Assembly (NCBI RefSeq): GCF_008973665.1
Contig: NZ_WACP01000011.1
Span: 124,001 to 188,000, forward strand
DNA: 64,000 bases
Direction: 5' to 3'
DNA from: Paenibacillus tengchongensis
GTDB lineage: Bacteria > Bacillota > Bacilli > Paenibacillales > Paenibacillaceae
Positions within the stretch are counted from its first letter, which is position 1. Every line of letters begins with the position of its first letter. The translations under genes and the position numbers were made by a program. The notes beneath the pieces are model-generated. The model saw only the letters and a list, made by a program, of their open reading frames with translations, searched no databases and was not told the origin of the DNA. This document shows, piece by piece, positions 24,330 through 32,399 of this stretch.

Positions 24330-25622
24330 ATGACTAACAAATCTGCCGGTTATAAAGCTGCGGCTGTATTGGCAGTCATATTGGTGTTCATGCTGATTGC
24401 AGCCTGCTCCTCTTCTCCGCCGCCGGCGCCTTCTTTCGCTCCGCAGCCGACGGAAGCGCCGGAGGAAGGGCAGACCATTACCTTGATTACGCCGCCCGAT
24501 GCCAAGAACGTCGACAACGAGAGCGCCCCGAAATATCAGATTCAGACCCGCCTGACGGATTTCCGGCTCCTGAACGAATCGGCAGGGCTGGCCTGGGGCG
24601 TCACTAAAAATGAGCTGCGGATGTATATGACAAGAGATAACGGAAGCACCTGGTCGAATATCTCTCCATCTGCCAATGTTCAGTTTATGGCTAATCCGGT
24701 CTATGGCCAGGAAATCTTTTTTACTGACCCCGATAACGGCTGGATTATCCGCAGTGCCTTCGGGTTAACCGAGACTGTAGTGCTGCGGACGTCCGACGGC
24801 GGTCAACACTGGAAGATCTCCTCTTTTCCCGACAGCAATAACATCTCGTCTATTTATTTCTACAATACACAGCACGGCTGGCTCATGACCTCCTGGGATG
24901 CCAGCTCCACCAAAGAGAGCAAAGCGCTGTATGCCACTGGCGACGGCGGGGCTACCTGGAACATGGTCATGCAGAATGAGCAATATAATCCCAGCCTGCC
25001 GAACACCACCCTTCCGATGAACGGGGTAACGACGGGGATGATCTTCCGCGATGCATTGCGGGGCTTTGTCACGCTTCAGACAGGGGCGCTGCCCAAAATC
25101 TATATGACACAGGATGGCGGTACCACCTGGATCCAGGGCCAGGACTTTCTCGTCAACCCGCAGCTGGCAGGCTGTGACAGGGTGATTACCGGTGAACCCC
25201 AGTTTTTTGCAGGGGGAAACACTTCGGGCTGGATGCCGGTCGGTTGCCAGAAGGAGAAGCAGGAGAGCATCAGTTATAACGGTTACTTCACGGCCAACGG
25301 CGGGATGAACTGGAAGTTCGTCTCTCTTAATTTCCGGGATCAGACCGGCATTAACCGGCATATTGCTCCGGATTTTCTGAATGCCGAGACCGGCTGGATC
25401 ATAAATGACGACAGGTTATACAAGACGGTGAACGGCGGAACGACCTGGACCGCTCTGCCGACCAGCAGTGTGCTTCAATCCAAGCTGCTGGAGTATCCGG
25501 AAATTGTGAAGCTGCAGTTCATCTCCAGGGATGTCGGGTGGCTGCTGATCCAGAAAGAAGAGGACCGCCGCTCTATACTGCTGCAGACGACCAATGGGGG
25601 AGTCAGCTGGCGGGTGTTATAG
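24330..25622 (+). CDS. lipoprotein with YCF48/BNR-type beta-propeller repeats
   Basis: After a lipoprotein signal (lipobox LIAAC) and a Pro-rich linker, the 430-residue protein has several Asp-box-like repeats: TRDNGSTW, TSDGGQHW, TGDGGATW, TQDGGTTW, TVNGGTTW and TTNGGVSW. Each sits at a turn of a propeller blade, as in sialidase/BNR and YCF48 families. No catalytic set of a sialidase is visible. It should be an outer-face membrane-anchored protein, perhaps a binding or assembly factor. It lies 31 bp after the permease and is closed by the terminator at 25653. Confidence 0.82.
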   Translation: MTNKSAGYKAAAVLAVILVFMLIAACSSSPPPAPSFAPQPTEAPEEGQTITLITPPDAKNVDNESAPKYQIQTRLTDFRLLNESAGLAWGVTKNELRMYMTRDNGSTWSNISPSANVQFMANPVYGQEIFFTDPDNGWIIRSAFGLTETVVLRTSDGGQHWKISSFPDSNNISSIYFYNTQHGWLMTSWDASSTKESKALYATGDGGATWNMVMQNEQYNPSLPNTTLPMNGVTTGMIFRDALRGFVTLQTGALPKIYMTQDGGTTWIQGQDFLVNPQLAGCDRVITGEPQFFAGGNTSGWMPVGCQKEKQESISYNGYFTANGGMNWKFVSLNFRDQTGINRHIAPDFLNAETGWIINDDRLYKTVNGGTTWTALPTSSVLQSKLLEYPEIVKLQFISRDVGWLLIQKEEDRRSILLQTTNGGVSWRVL

Positions 25623-25652
25623 GCTTAAAAGAAGTATGATAATAATAGTAAC

Positions 25653-25677
25653 AAGGCCGCCTCCGGGCGGCTTTTTA
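25653..25677 (+). terminator. rho-independent terminator
   Basis: GGCCGCC pairs with GGGCGGC around a short loop, followed by TTTTT. It ends the exporter-permease-lipoprotein cluster. Confidence 0.88.
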
Positions 25678-25711
25678 ATTAAATCGGTATATTTTAAATT
25701 TTTCTTTAAAA

Positions 25712-25755
25712 TGTGAAAAAAATCACATGACAACTCTTTGAGCTTGTGATATATT
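25712..25755 (+). promoter_or_regulatory. Fnr/Crp-type site with class II promoter geometry
   Basis: TGTGA at 25712-25716 and TCACA at 25723-25727 form a perfect TGTGA-N6-TCACA palindrome, the consensus of Bacillus Fnr and of Crp. A TATATT -10 box lies at 25750-25755. If transcription starts near 25762, the site centre falls at about -42, the standard position for a class II activator that replaces the -35 box. Confidence 0.6.
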
Positions 25756-25828
25756 TAACACATAGAAAGCAAGTTCAAAATTTCACAAAGCCAAAACACA
25801 AACTTTCATCCGAATGGAGAGATTACTT

Positions 25829-26005
25829 ATGAAACTTTTTGAAGATGATTATACTACCCGCAACCTGCTGCAATTGTGCTATAACTGTGACGATGCCCAT
25901 CTGTGCGAGACCGAAGAACAGTGCAGAGCCTGCTGGGCCGACAACGGCATGATGCCTGTGGAAGAGAACGAAACCAAGCAATTCCTGGACCTTGTTCATG
26001 CTTAA
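25829..26005 (+). CDS. small Cys-rich protein of unknown function
   Basis: A 58-residue acidic protein with five Cys: C17 and C20 (CYNC), C26, C32 and C35 (CRAC). The spacing could hold a metal or an iron-sulfur group, or form disulfides. There is no signal peptide, so it is cytoplasmic. The ATG at 25829 is chosen because GGAGAG lies seven bases upstream; an ATG at 25814 overlaps that site. Its promoter carries an Fnr-type palindrome, so expression under low oxygen is plausible. It is a single-gene unit with its own terminator. I do not recognise the family. Confidence 0.75.
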   Translation: MKLFEDDYTTRNLLQLCYNCDDAHLCETEEQCRACWADNGMMPVEENETKQFLDLVHA

Positions 26006-26029
26006 TAGATTGTGCACTCTTCTTACCAT

Positions 26030-26069
26030 AGACCGCTTTGCTCTCGTTCCTTGAGAGACGGCGGTCTTT
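26030..26069 (+). terminator. rho-independent terminator
   Basis: AGACCGC (26030-26036) pairs with GCGGTCT (26061-26067), with an inner CTCT/AGAG helix and TTT after. It ends the Cys-rich gene. Confidence 0.8.
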
Positions 26070-26212
26070 GTGTTTGATTAGAGAATAATGATATATTTCT
26101 GCCAGGCTCCGGTTTTGTGATGATTTATGGACCGGCAGAGGCATATATATATATATAGAAGAGCTGCATGCATCCCGCGGCCGGAATTTATGGAAGCAAG
26201 GGGGAAGATGTC

Positions 26213-26611
26213 ATGGGAATAGGCCCGGATTCATCATGGATGTTCGATCTTACCGGAACGGTCATTCCGATTTTTGCCGCCCTGATCTTTGGCATTGTCG
26301 CTGTATCTGCAGGCAAGGGACTGCTTCAGTGGAGCCGTAACAACAGCTCGCCCCTGCTGTCCGTACCCGCCCGCATTGTCAGCAAGCGGAGCGAAGTCCG
26401 CCAGCGGCCGCCGGACGATAACCAGGTCAGCCGTTCGGCCACAGTGTACTACTTGACCTATGAGACTGAGGGTGGCATACGTAAGGAATTCAAAGTCAAC
26501 GGGGATGAATTCGGAATGAGTGCGGAAGGCGACCGGGGGCTGCTGACCTATCAGGGTACCCGGTATTACGGGTTTCAGCGCCAGCCCCGGTACTATTCCA
26601 CCGCCGAGTAA
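26213..26611 (+). CDS. DUF2500 family membrane-anchored protein
   Basis: The 132-residue protein has one membrane helix (about residues 14-37, VIPIFAALIFGIVAVSAG). A soluble beta-rich domain follows (LLSVPARIVSKRSEV, then YYLTYETEGGIRKEFKVNGDEFG, then GDRGLLTYQGTRYYGFQR). This matches the DUF2500 pattern, a family without known function. The ATG at 26213 has AAGGGGGA nine bases upstream. No operon partner is clear. A TA-dinucleotide run lies upstream near 26143-26158 and could be part of its promoter region. Confidence 0.8.
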   Translation: MGIGPDSSWMFDLTGTVIPIFAALIFGIVAVSAGKGLLQWSRNNSSPLLSVPARIVSKRSEVRQRPPDDNQVSRSATVYYLTYETEGGIRKEFKVNGDEFGMSAEGDRGLLTYQGTRYYGFQRQPRYYSTAE

Positions 26612-26652
26612 CGTCCGGTCATTTTACAAACCCGTAAAGTTTCCTGTACAAT

Positions 26653-26682
26653 TCCCCTTGTTTCCGTTGCCGGAAGCAAGGG
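26653..26682 (+). terminator. terminator-like hairpin
   Basis: TCCCCTTG pairs with CAAGGGGA, with an inner TTCC/GGAA helix, followed by ATATTTATATT. It lies between the DUF2500 gene and the short-chain dehydrogenase. Confidence 0.55.
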
Positions 26683-26727
26683 GATATTTATATTGTGCCA
26701 TAATCTAACGAAGCGGAGCGTGAACCG

Positions 26728-27486
26728 ATGGGAACCTATGAACATCAGACCGTTGTCATTACCGGAGCCGGGCAGGGCATCGGACGGGCCGTCGCGGCGG
26801 CTTATGCAGCCGAAGGGGCAAATGTGGTTATTGCCGAAGTTAAGGAGGAAACCGGACGCAAAGCGGCTGAGGAGATCAGGCAAACAGGAGGCATTGCCGA
26901 ATTCATCTCCTGTGATGTCAGCGATGAGAAGCAAATTATCCGGATGGTGGAATTTGCTGCCGAACGCTTTGGTAGCATCCATATTCTGATCAACAATGCG
27001 GGAATTGCGGATGCGCACACCGCAAGCTTCTATGAGCTGACGGCCGAAGCTTGGGATAAAGTGATGGACACCAACGTCCGGGGAATGTTTCTTGCCACCC
27101 GGGAAGCGGCGAAGCTTATGCGCAACAATCCGGACGGGGGAGCTGTCGTGAACCTCTCTTCCACACGGGCGCATATGTCCGAGTCCGATACCGAAGCCTA
27201 TGCTGCCTCCAAAGGGGCGATAGCAGCGCTAACCCACGCTATGGCGGTTACGCTTGGACCGGACAAGATCACCGTAAATTGCATCAGTCCCGGCTGGATT
27301 GAGACCGGGGAATATGGACAGCTGCGGGAGATAGACCATATACAGCATCCTTCCGGGCGGGTTGGTAAGCCGGAGGATATTGCCCGGGCATGTCTGTATT
27401 TGACGGCGCCCGGAAATGATTTTGTGACCGGAGCGGAGCTGGTGATTGACGGAGGAATGACACGCAAAATGATTTATGAACCCTAA
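26728..27486 (+). CDS. short-chain dehydrogenase/reductase
   Basis: This 252-residue enzyme has the classical SDR features. TGAGQGIG is the cofactor loop, NNAG is at about residues 89-92, the catalytic Ser is in VNLSSTRAH, and Tyr-Lys is in YAASKG. The C-terminal TGAELVIDGGMTRKM is typical. It oxidises or reduces an alcohol or ketone with NAD(P)(H); glucose-1-dehydrogenase and 3-ketoacyl reductase types share these motifs, so the substrate is open. The ribosome site AAGCGGAG is moderate. It is followed by the spore genes but has no obvious link to them. Confidence 0.9.
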   Translation: MGTYEHQTVVITGAGQGIGRAVAAAYAAEGANVVIAEVKEETGRKAAEEIRQTGGIAEFISCDVSDEKQIIRMVEFAAERFGSIHILINNAGIADAHTASFYELTAEAWDKVMDTNVRGMFLATREAAKLMRNNPDGGAVVNLSSTRAHMSESDTEAYAASKGAIAALTHAMAVTLGPDKITVNCISPGWIETGEYGQLREIDHIQHPSGRVGKPEDIARACLYLTAPGNDFVTGAELVIDGGMTRKMIYEP

Positions 27487-27527
27487 GCCGTCCAGCCGAT
27501 TAACGGATTAACTTTGGGCTGGACTGT

Positions 27528-27556
27528 CACCTCACTAGGCGGATGCACATACAATA
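27528..27556 (+). promoter_or_regulatory. sigma-E/sigma-K-like sporulation promoter
   Basis: CACC at 27528-27531, a 16-base spacer and CATACAATA at 27548-27556 match the sigma-K pattern (mACm-N16-CATAnnnTA). The same -10 box also fits sigma-E (CATACAnT). It lies 55 bp before the cwlJ start. Confidence 0.55.
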
Positions 27557-27611
27557 CAGCGAGCAGCAAGGAAAAGGGGATGCTTACAAAGCCAATCAAG
27601 GAGGAGAGCGC

Positions 27612-28034
27612 GTGGCCGTCATCAAAGCAAATTCGGAGGATGTGAAGGTACTGGCGCGGCTGATGCGGGCGGAAGCCGAAGAGGACGGAGATCAGGGCAT
27701 GCTGATGGTCGGCAATGTCGGGGTCAACCGGATTCTCGGCAATTGCCTCGATTTCAGAAACATCCGCAGCATCGACGACATGGTCTTCCAGAGTCCGGGG
27801 GGGTTCGAAGCGCCGCAGAAAGGATATTTCTACCAAAAGGCGAGAGACAGGGATATCCGGCTGGCGCAAAGAGCCATCGGAGGGGAGAGAACCTGGCCGG
27901 CATCCAATGCACTGTGGTTCTTCCGTCCGGTAGGCGCTTGCCCGGGAACCTGGTATAACCAGCAGAACACCGGCCGCTTCAAAGCGCATTGCTTCTTCGC
28001 ACCGTCCGGCGAAGATTGTCCGGCTGTTTATTAG
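27612..28034 (+). CDS. cwlJ: spore cortex-lytic cell-wall hydrolase CwlJ
   Basis: The 140-residue protein is a single Hydrolase_2 (SleB/CwlJ) domain. VLARLMRAEAEEDGDQGMLM carries the catalytic glutamate region, and GNVGVNRI follows. It has no signal peptide, as in CwlJ and unlike SleB. The family degrades spore cortex peptidoglycan during germination, especially in the calcium-dipicolinate response, and is held in the coat. The GTG at 27612 has AAGGAGGAG five bases upstream. It is followed by gerQ, which in Bacillus subtilis is needed for CwlJ to reach the spore, and preceded by a sporulation-type promoter. Confidence 0.93.
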   Translation: MAVIKANSEDVKVLARLMRAEAEEDGDQGMLMVGNVGVNRILGNCLDFRNIRSIDDMVFQSPGGFEAPQKGYFYQKARDRDIRLAQRAIGGERTWPASNALWFFRPVGACPGTWYNQQNTGRFKAHCFFAPSGEDCPAVY

Positions 28035-28123
28035 CAGCAATCAGTGCAATCAGCATCAGTGATTTACAACCATATGCGGGCAGCTGTATGTCCGTGCATC
28101 CAAACTTCAGGAGGTTTTGACCA

Positions 28124-28600
28124 ATGATTTCTCAGCAACCTTATCGCCCGGTAACGTACATGATCGGCAGCACTACTTCGAGCGGACCGGCCCCTATGCC
28201 CCAGATGGGCACCATGGGCGGAACCATGGGCATGGGCCAGATGGGAACGGTGCCCCCGCAGGTTACCAGCGGCAGCCCGATGATGCCTTCAGGGACAGTA
28301 GTGCCTACCACGTCCCCAGTGTTTGAACAGTCGTATATTGAGAACATATTCCGTCTTAATCTGGGTAAGCTCGGTACCTTCTATTTTACTTACGAAAACA
28401 ACAGTCAATGGAATGCCAAGGTCTTCACCGGTATACTTGAGGCTGCGGGCCGCGACCATATCATTATCAGCGACCCGAAAACCGGACAGCGGATCGTACT
28501 GCTGATGGTGAATTTCGATTACGCTACATTCAACGAAGAGCTGACCTACCAATATCCAGGTGTCATCGGCAATCCGCCGACCACCCGCAACTATCGTTAA
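28124..28600 (+). CDS. gerQ: spore coat protein GerQ
   Basis: The 158-residue protein has a Met/Gly/Pro/Thr-rich N-terminus (residues 15-65) and a conserved C-terminal domain starting at SYIENIFRLNLGKLGTFYFT and continuing through NAKVFTGILEAAGRDHIII. This domain is diagnostic of GerQ (YwdL), an inner-coat protein cross-linked by transglutaminase and required for CwlJ localisation. The ribosome site AGGAGG is eight bases before the ATG. It follows cwlJ by 89 bp on the same strand, and a terminator follows at 28641, so the two form one unit. Confidence 0.95.
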   Translation: MISQQPYRPVTYMIGSTTSSGPAPMPQMGTMGGTMGMGQMGTVPPQVTSGSPMMPSGTVVPTTSPVFEQSYIENIFRLNLGKLGTFYFTYENNSQWNAKVFTGILEAAGRDHIIISDPKTGQRIVLLMVNFDYATFNEELTYQYPGVIGNPPTTRNYR

Positions 28601-28640
28601 ACAGTTGCCCGGAAGGGCATTCCTAAAGTTTTGCAATTTA

Positions 28641-28677
28641 CGGCGAACCGCTGCTTCGGGCGGTTCGCCGTTGCTTT
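28641..28677 (+). terminator. rho-independent terminator
   Basis: CGGCGAACCGC (28641-28651) pairs perfectly with GCGGTTCGCCG (28660-28670), with CTTTTT after. It ends cwlJ-gerQ. Confidence 0.92.
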
Positions 28678-28785
28678 TTGCCGTTTTGGCGCATATGCTG
28701 TTATTTTAAGAGGGACAGGCATGCTTGCGGTTTGCCCTAATACACTAATATAATAAATCTATATTTTAATTATCGTGACTGCAGT

Positions 28786-28916
28786 CAGGAGTTGAGACCA
28801 TTGGGAAATTGAATCAGAAAGGACTTGTCGGTGCTGCACTTGCCACAATTTTGAACAGACGAAGGAGGTGGGCCTATCCGCTCCTGGTCGTGAACAGCAG
28901 CGGATAGGAAGTTAAT
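28786..28916 (+). promoter_or_regulatory. leader with stem-loop and strong internal ribosome site
   Basis: CCTATCCGCT (28873-28882) pairs perfectly with AGCGGATAGG (28899-28908), whose last bases run into the ribosome site AGGAAG of the CNNM/CBS gene. A second, stronger AAGGAGGTG lies just before the stem with no start codon at a normal distance. A 32-codon open frame (from TTG 28809 to TAG 28907) ends at the stem. The rest of 28678-28916 shows no gene. Confidence 0.4.
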
Positions 28917-30233
28917 TTGAGCGACCCTTTACCCGGTATATTACATGTTGGTCTTATTTTGTTACTTGTCCTCTTAAACGGATTTTTTGTCTCGGTGGAA
29001 TACGCAATGGTCAAGGTGCGCAGCGTCCGCATCGATACGCTGATAGAGGAAGGCAGCAAGCGGGCGGTGTCCGCGCGCCAGATCGTCAACAACCTCGACG
29101 GCTATCTGTCCGCTTGTCAGCTCGGGATTACGCTGGCTTCGCTCGCCCTCGGCTGGCTTGGAGCACCCGCGATCGCCGCTCTTACCGGTCCGGCGCTGGA
29201 AAGCCTGGGTCTTGGCACAGCCACGGTCAATGTGCTTTCGCTGATTCTGGCCTTAGTGCTGATTACAGTGATGCATATTGTGCTCGGTGAACTCGCTCCG
29301 AAGACTATGGCGGTCAACAAAGCCGAGTCTGTACTTCTGTTAACTTCGGGAGCCATCAATCTGTTCTACCGGCTCATGTATCCTTTTATCTGGATTGTCA
29401 ACGGATTGGCTGGAGGACTGCTGCGATTCTTCCGCCTGGCTCCGGCCTCGGAGCTGGCGACGGCACACACGGAGGAAGAGATCCGGATTATTATGCAGGA
29501 GAGCAACAAGAATGGTCTGATCGACAATACGGAAATGGCGCTGGTGGACAATATCTTTGAGTTCGCCGATACCATGGCCCGGGAGATTATGATTCCGCGC
29601 ACCGAGATGATCTGTCTGAATAATCATCTTAGCGCGGAAGAGAATCTGGAGATTGCATTTGAAGGCATGCGTACCCGTTATCCTGTGTGTGACGGCGACA
29701 AGGACCACATCCTTGGATTTATTCATATTAAGGACCTGATCCGCGACAACTCGCCAAGATTCGGCGATTTGATCCGCCCGATCCTGACGGTTCCGGAATC
29801 CATTCAGATCAGCGCGCTGCTTAAAGTCATGCAAAGGGCCAAGACACAGATCGCTATCCTGATTGATGAATATGGCGGTACTTCCGGGCTGGTCACGCTC
29901 GAAGATATTATGGAAGAAATCGTCGGCGAAATTCAGGACGAATTCGACGAGGAGCGCCCCGGAATCGAGAAGCTGGGGGCAGATGAGTATTCCGTAGACG
30001 GGTTGATGCTAATCGAGGAAATCAACGGGAAGCTGGGTCTGCATATGGATACGGATGATTATGATACGATTGGCGGCTGGCTGTATTCCAGGCTGGAAGG
30101 CGGCCCGCCGCAGAAAGACCAGACTGTAGAATTCGACGGTCATTTGTTTGTTGTCGAAGAAACGGAGAATAAGCGGATATCACGGATTAAGCTACTGAAG
30201 CTTCAGTTTATGACTGAAGAAGCCGGAGCGTAA
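28917..30233 (+). CDS. CNNM/CBS/CorC_HlyC family transporter (hemolysin-type)
   Basis: The 438-residue protein has an N-terminal CNNM membrane domain of about four helices (LILLLVLLNGFFVSVEYAMVKVR, GYLSACQLGITLASLALGWLG, HIVLGELAPKTMA). Two CBS domains follow (about 200-325, with EIMIPRTEM and IDEYGGTSGLVTLEDIMEEIVGE), then a CorC_HlyC domain. Members act in Mg2+ or other ion efflux. The start is TTG with AGGAAG six bases upstream. A leader with a stem-loop overlapping this site precedes it. A paralogue lies at 59300-60628 on the other strand. The terminator at 30248 ends the gene. Confidence 0.92.
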   Translation: MSDPLPGILHVGLILLLVLLNGFFVSVEYAMVKVRSVRIDTLIEEGSKRAVSARQIVNNLDGYLSACQLGITLASLALGWLGAPAIAALTGPALESLGLGTATVNVLSLILALVLITVMHIVLGELAPKTMAVNKAESVLLLTSGAINLFYRLMYPFIWIVNGLAGGLLRFFRLAPASELATAHTEEEIRIIMQESNKNGLIDNTEMALVDNIFEFADTMAREIMIPRTEMICLNNHLSAEENLEIAFEGMRTRYPVCDGDKDHILGFIHIKDLIRDNSPRFGDLIRPILTVPESIQISALLKVMQRAKTQIAILIDEYGGTSGLVTLEDIMEEIVGEIQDEFDEERPGIEKLGADEYSVDGLMLIEEINGKLGLHMDTDDYDTIGGWLYSRLEGGPPQKDQTVEFDGHLFVVEETENKRISRIKLLKLQFMTEEAGA

Positions 30234-30247
30234 CCGCCGCATTTGAA

Positions 30248-30281
30248 GCATGGTGCCTTTCCTCAGGTGCCATGCTTTTTG
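30248..30281 (+). terminator. rho-independent terminator
   Basis: GCATGG pairs with CCATGC with an inner GCCT/AGGT helix, followed by TTTTT. Confidence 0.8.
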
Positions 30282-30394
30282 CCATGCCGGCAAACTGTAC
30301 CATAATCTTCCGGATTCGCGTCGAATGGAGACGGGTAAAGGTAATGTAAGTATTGGATAGAGCGGTTCAGAGTAAGTGAAGGGGGAGGAAACTA

Positions 30395-32311
30395 TTGGGG
30401 ATTCACCTGGTGGAGCATAATCTTCTGCTGGTCCTCTTTTCGATGGCGATCGCCTTACTTTCCTGTTTCATAGCAGTGGATTTGGCTGACCGCTTAGTGC
30501 GCGTCTCTAAAAGTCAGGCATTTATAGTGATGATAGCATGCATTCTGGGCATCGGGATGTGGGGGATGCACTTTATTGGCATGCGTGCCATGGACATGAA
30601 GTATCCGGTCTCTTATGACCTTCCTATATTAATATTTTCCTTATTGATTCCAGCCTCGGCAGCCTATGTGCTGTTCAGTCTATTGAACAATCCGCGTACT
30701 CGCAGTTCCGCTTCTCTCGGATTCGGCGGCGTGCTGCTCAGCGGGGGCATTCTGATCATGCATTACAGCGGCGTGATGGCGCTGAGACTTCCGGCGGAAT
30801 ACGGACAGACCGCTGAATCCGTGCTTGCATCTGTATTGTTCTCCCTGATCGTTCCCGTCGTTACTGCTTCCTATCAGCCGAAGTGGACAGCTAATCCCTA
30901 CAATATTCTTTCACTCAAAAAAACAGCGCTCGTCCTGATCCTGACCGGCGCACTTATCGGCACGCATTATACCGTCATGGCCGGTGCTTCCTTTGTCCCT
31001 ACAGAAACGCCCCGGTTTCTTGTCAACGGCCCGCTGCTCAATGATTGGCTCTTCGGAATGATTCTGGGAGGAGTCTTTGTCCTCATCGCGTCTATTGTCC
31101 TGATTATGCTCTATAGGGACCGGCAGCGGGTGCTCCGCTCCGCGATGCTCAGCGAGCAGCGTTACATGGCATTGTTCGAGTATAATCCAGATATGGTGGT
31201 CTGTATTGATCCGCAGCTGAAAAAGGTGTTAAGTGCCAACCCGGCCTTGCGAAAAATGACAGGATACTCCAGCGAGGAATTGCGGGACTATGAGCATATT
31301 CTTAACCGCCCCGAGGATCGCTCGGCGCTGAAAGCCGCTGTAGAACGCGCCGCCCATGGACATTACGCCAAGCTTGAACTGTCCGTGGCAACCAAGGGAG
31401 GCGGTACAATGATCTGCAGCACGACGGTCTTCCCGCTGATTAACAGGGACCAGCGTCTCATATATATTGTCGCTGAAGATATCAGCGAACTGGCCAAATA
31501 TCAGCAGGAGCTTATTGTAGCAAAAGAAGCGGCCGAAAGCGCCGCCCGGATTAAAAGTGAATTTATGGCCACCATGAGCCATGAAATCCGCACGCCGCTG
31601 AACGGAATCATCGGGATCAATCAGCTGCTCTCCGAAGAGATCCGCGATCCGGAGCACCGGGAACTGCTTCATCTGCAGAACAGCAGCAGTCATGCCTTGC
31701 TGCTTGTGATGAACGATATTCTGGATATTACCCGCCTTGAAGCCAGCGGACTGCGGCTGCACGAGGATCCCTTTAGCCTGCAGCAGCTGCTGCTGGAGAG
31801 CATGAACCTGTTTGAAGCCAACGCCAAAGATAAAGCGCTCGGCTTTAAGCTGCACATGGATGAGGATCTTCCCGAACTTCTGGAGGGTGACGCAGCCCGC
31901 ATCCGGCAAATTCTGGTGAATTTAATCGGCAACGCGATCAAATTCACGGAAACCGGCACTGTCCGGGTCTCCGCCAAGCAGCTTGCATACGACGAAGGTA
32001 CAGCATCCCTGCAATTTCAAATCACCGATACGGGAATAGGCATTCCTCCCGATAAGCTGAAGCTGCTGTTCCAGCCGTTCTCCCAGGTCGATGCCGCCCA
32101 TAACCGCAAATACACCGGTACAGGCCTGGGTCTCGCGATCTGCCGCAAGCTGGTGGAATTGATGAACGGCGAGATTACTGCAGAGCCGGCAGCCGGCAGC
32201 GGCATGATTTTTACAGTGAGGCTTAAACTCCGCAAATGTGCTGTTACCCGACAGCCGGAACCTGCAATATCAGAGAACCGTAAACAATTGGCAACCGAAG
32301 CGGTGTCATGA
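30395..32311 (+). CDS. MHYT-PAS sensor histidine kinase
   Basis: The 638-residue protein has an N-terminal MHYT sensor of seven helices with the repeated motif at MHF (58-60), MHYS (122-125) and THYT (190-193). A PAS domain (about 255-365) and a HisKA domain with H396 in SHEIRTPLNG follow. The ATPase domain (about 495-610) shows NLIGNAIKFT, DTGIGI and GTGLGLAI. MHYT proteins are thought to bind copper and sense a diatomic gas or redox state. There is no receiver domain and no adjacent response regulator, so it is an orphan kinase. The TTG start follows GGGGGAGG by seven bases. Confidence 0.92.
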   Translation: MGIHLVEHNLLLVLFSMAIALLSCFIAVDLADRLVRVSKSQAFIVMIACILGIGMWGMHFIGMRAMDMKYPVSYDLPILIFSLLIPASAAYVLFSLLNNPRTRSSASLGFGGVLLSGGILIMHYSGVMALRLPAEYGQTAESVLASVLFSLIVPVVTASYQPKWTANPYNILSLKKTALVLILTGALIGTHYTVMAGASFVPTETPRFLVNGPLLNDWLFGMILGGVFVLIASIVLIMLYRDRQRVLRSAMLSEQRYMALFEYNPDMVVCIDPQLKKVLSANPALRKMTGYSSEELRDYEHILNRPEDRSALKAAVERAAHGHYAKLELSVATKGGGTMICSTTVFPLINRDQRLIYIVAEDISELAKYQQELIVAKEAAESAARIKSEFMATMSHEIRTPLNGIIGINQLLSEEIRDPEHRELLHLQNSSSHALLLVMNDILDITRLEASGLRLHEDPFSLQQLLLESMNLFEANAKDKALGFKLHMDEDLPELLEGDAARIRQILVNLIGNAIKFTETGTVRVSAKQLAYDEGTASLQFQITDTGIGIPPDKLKLLFQPFSQVDAAHNRKYTGTGLGLAICRKLVELMNGEITAEPAAGSGMIFTVRLKLRKCAVTRQPEPAISENRKQLATEAVS

Positions 32312-32399
32312 AGTTTGCCAAAATGAGAAGTTTAATTATATAATTTTGAAAGGTAGTGATATAAATTCAGTGGTCCAACCGGACAGAAAGGAAGTCTCT

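Noticed and set aside
26143..26158. TA-dinucleotide run as a repeat element
   Set aside because: A simple low-complexity run of seven to eight units upstream of a gene; no sign of function beyond a weak promoter-like context.
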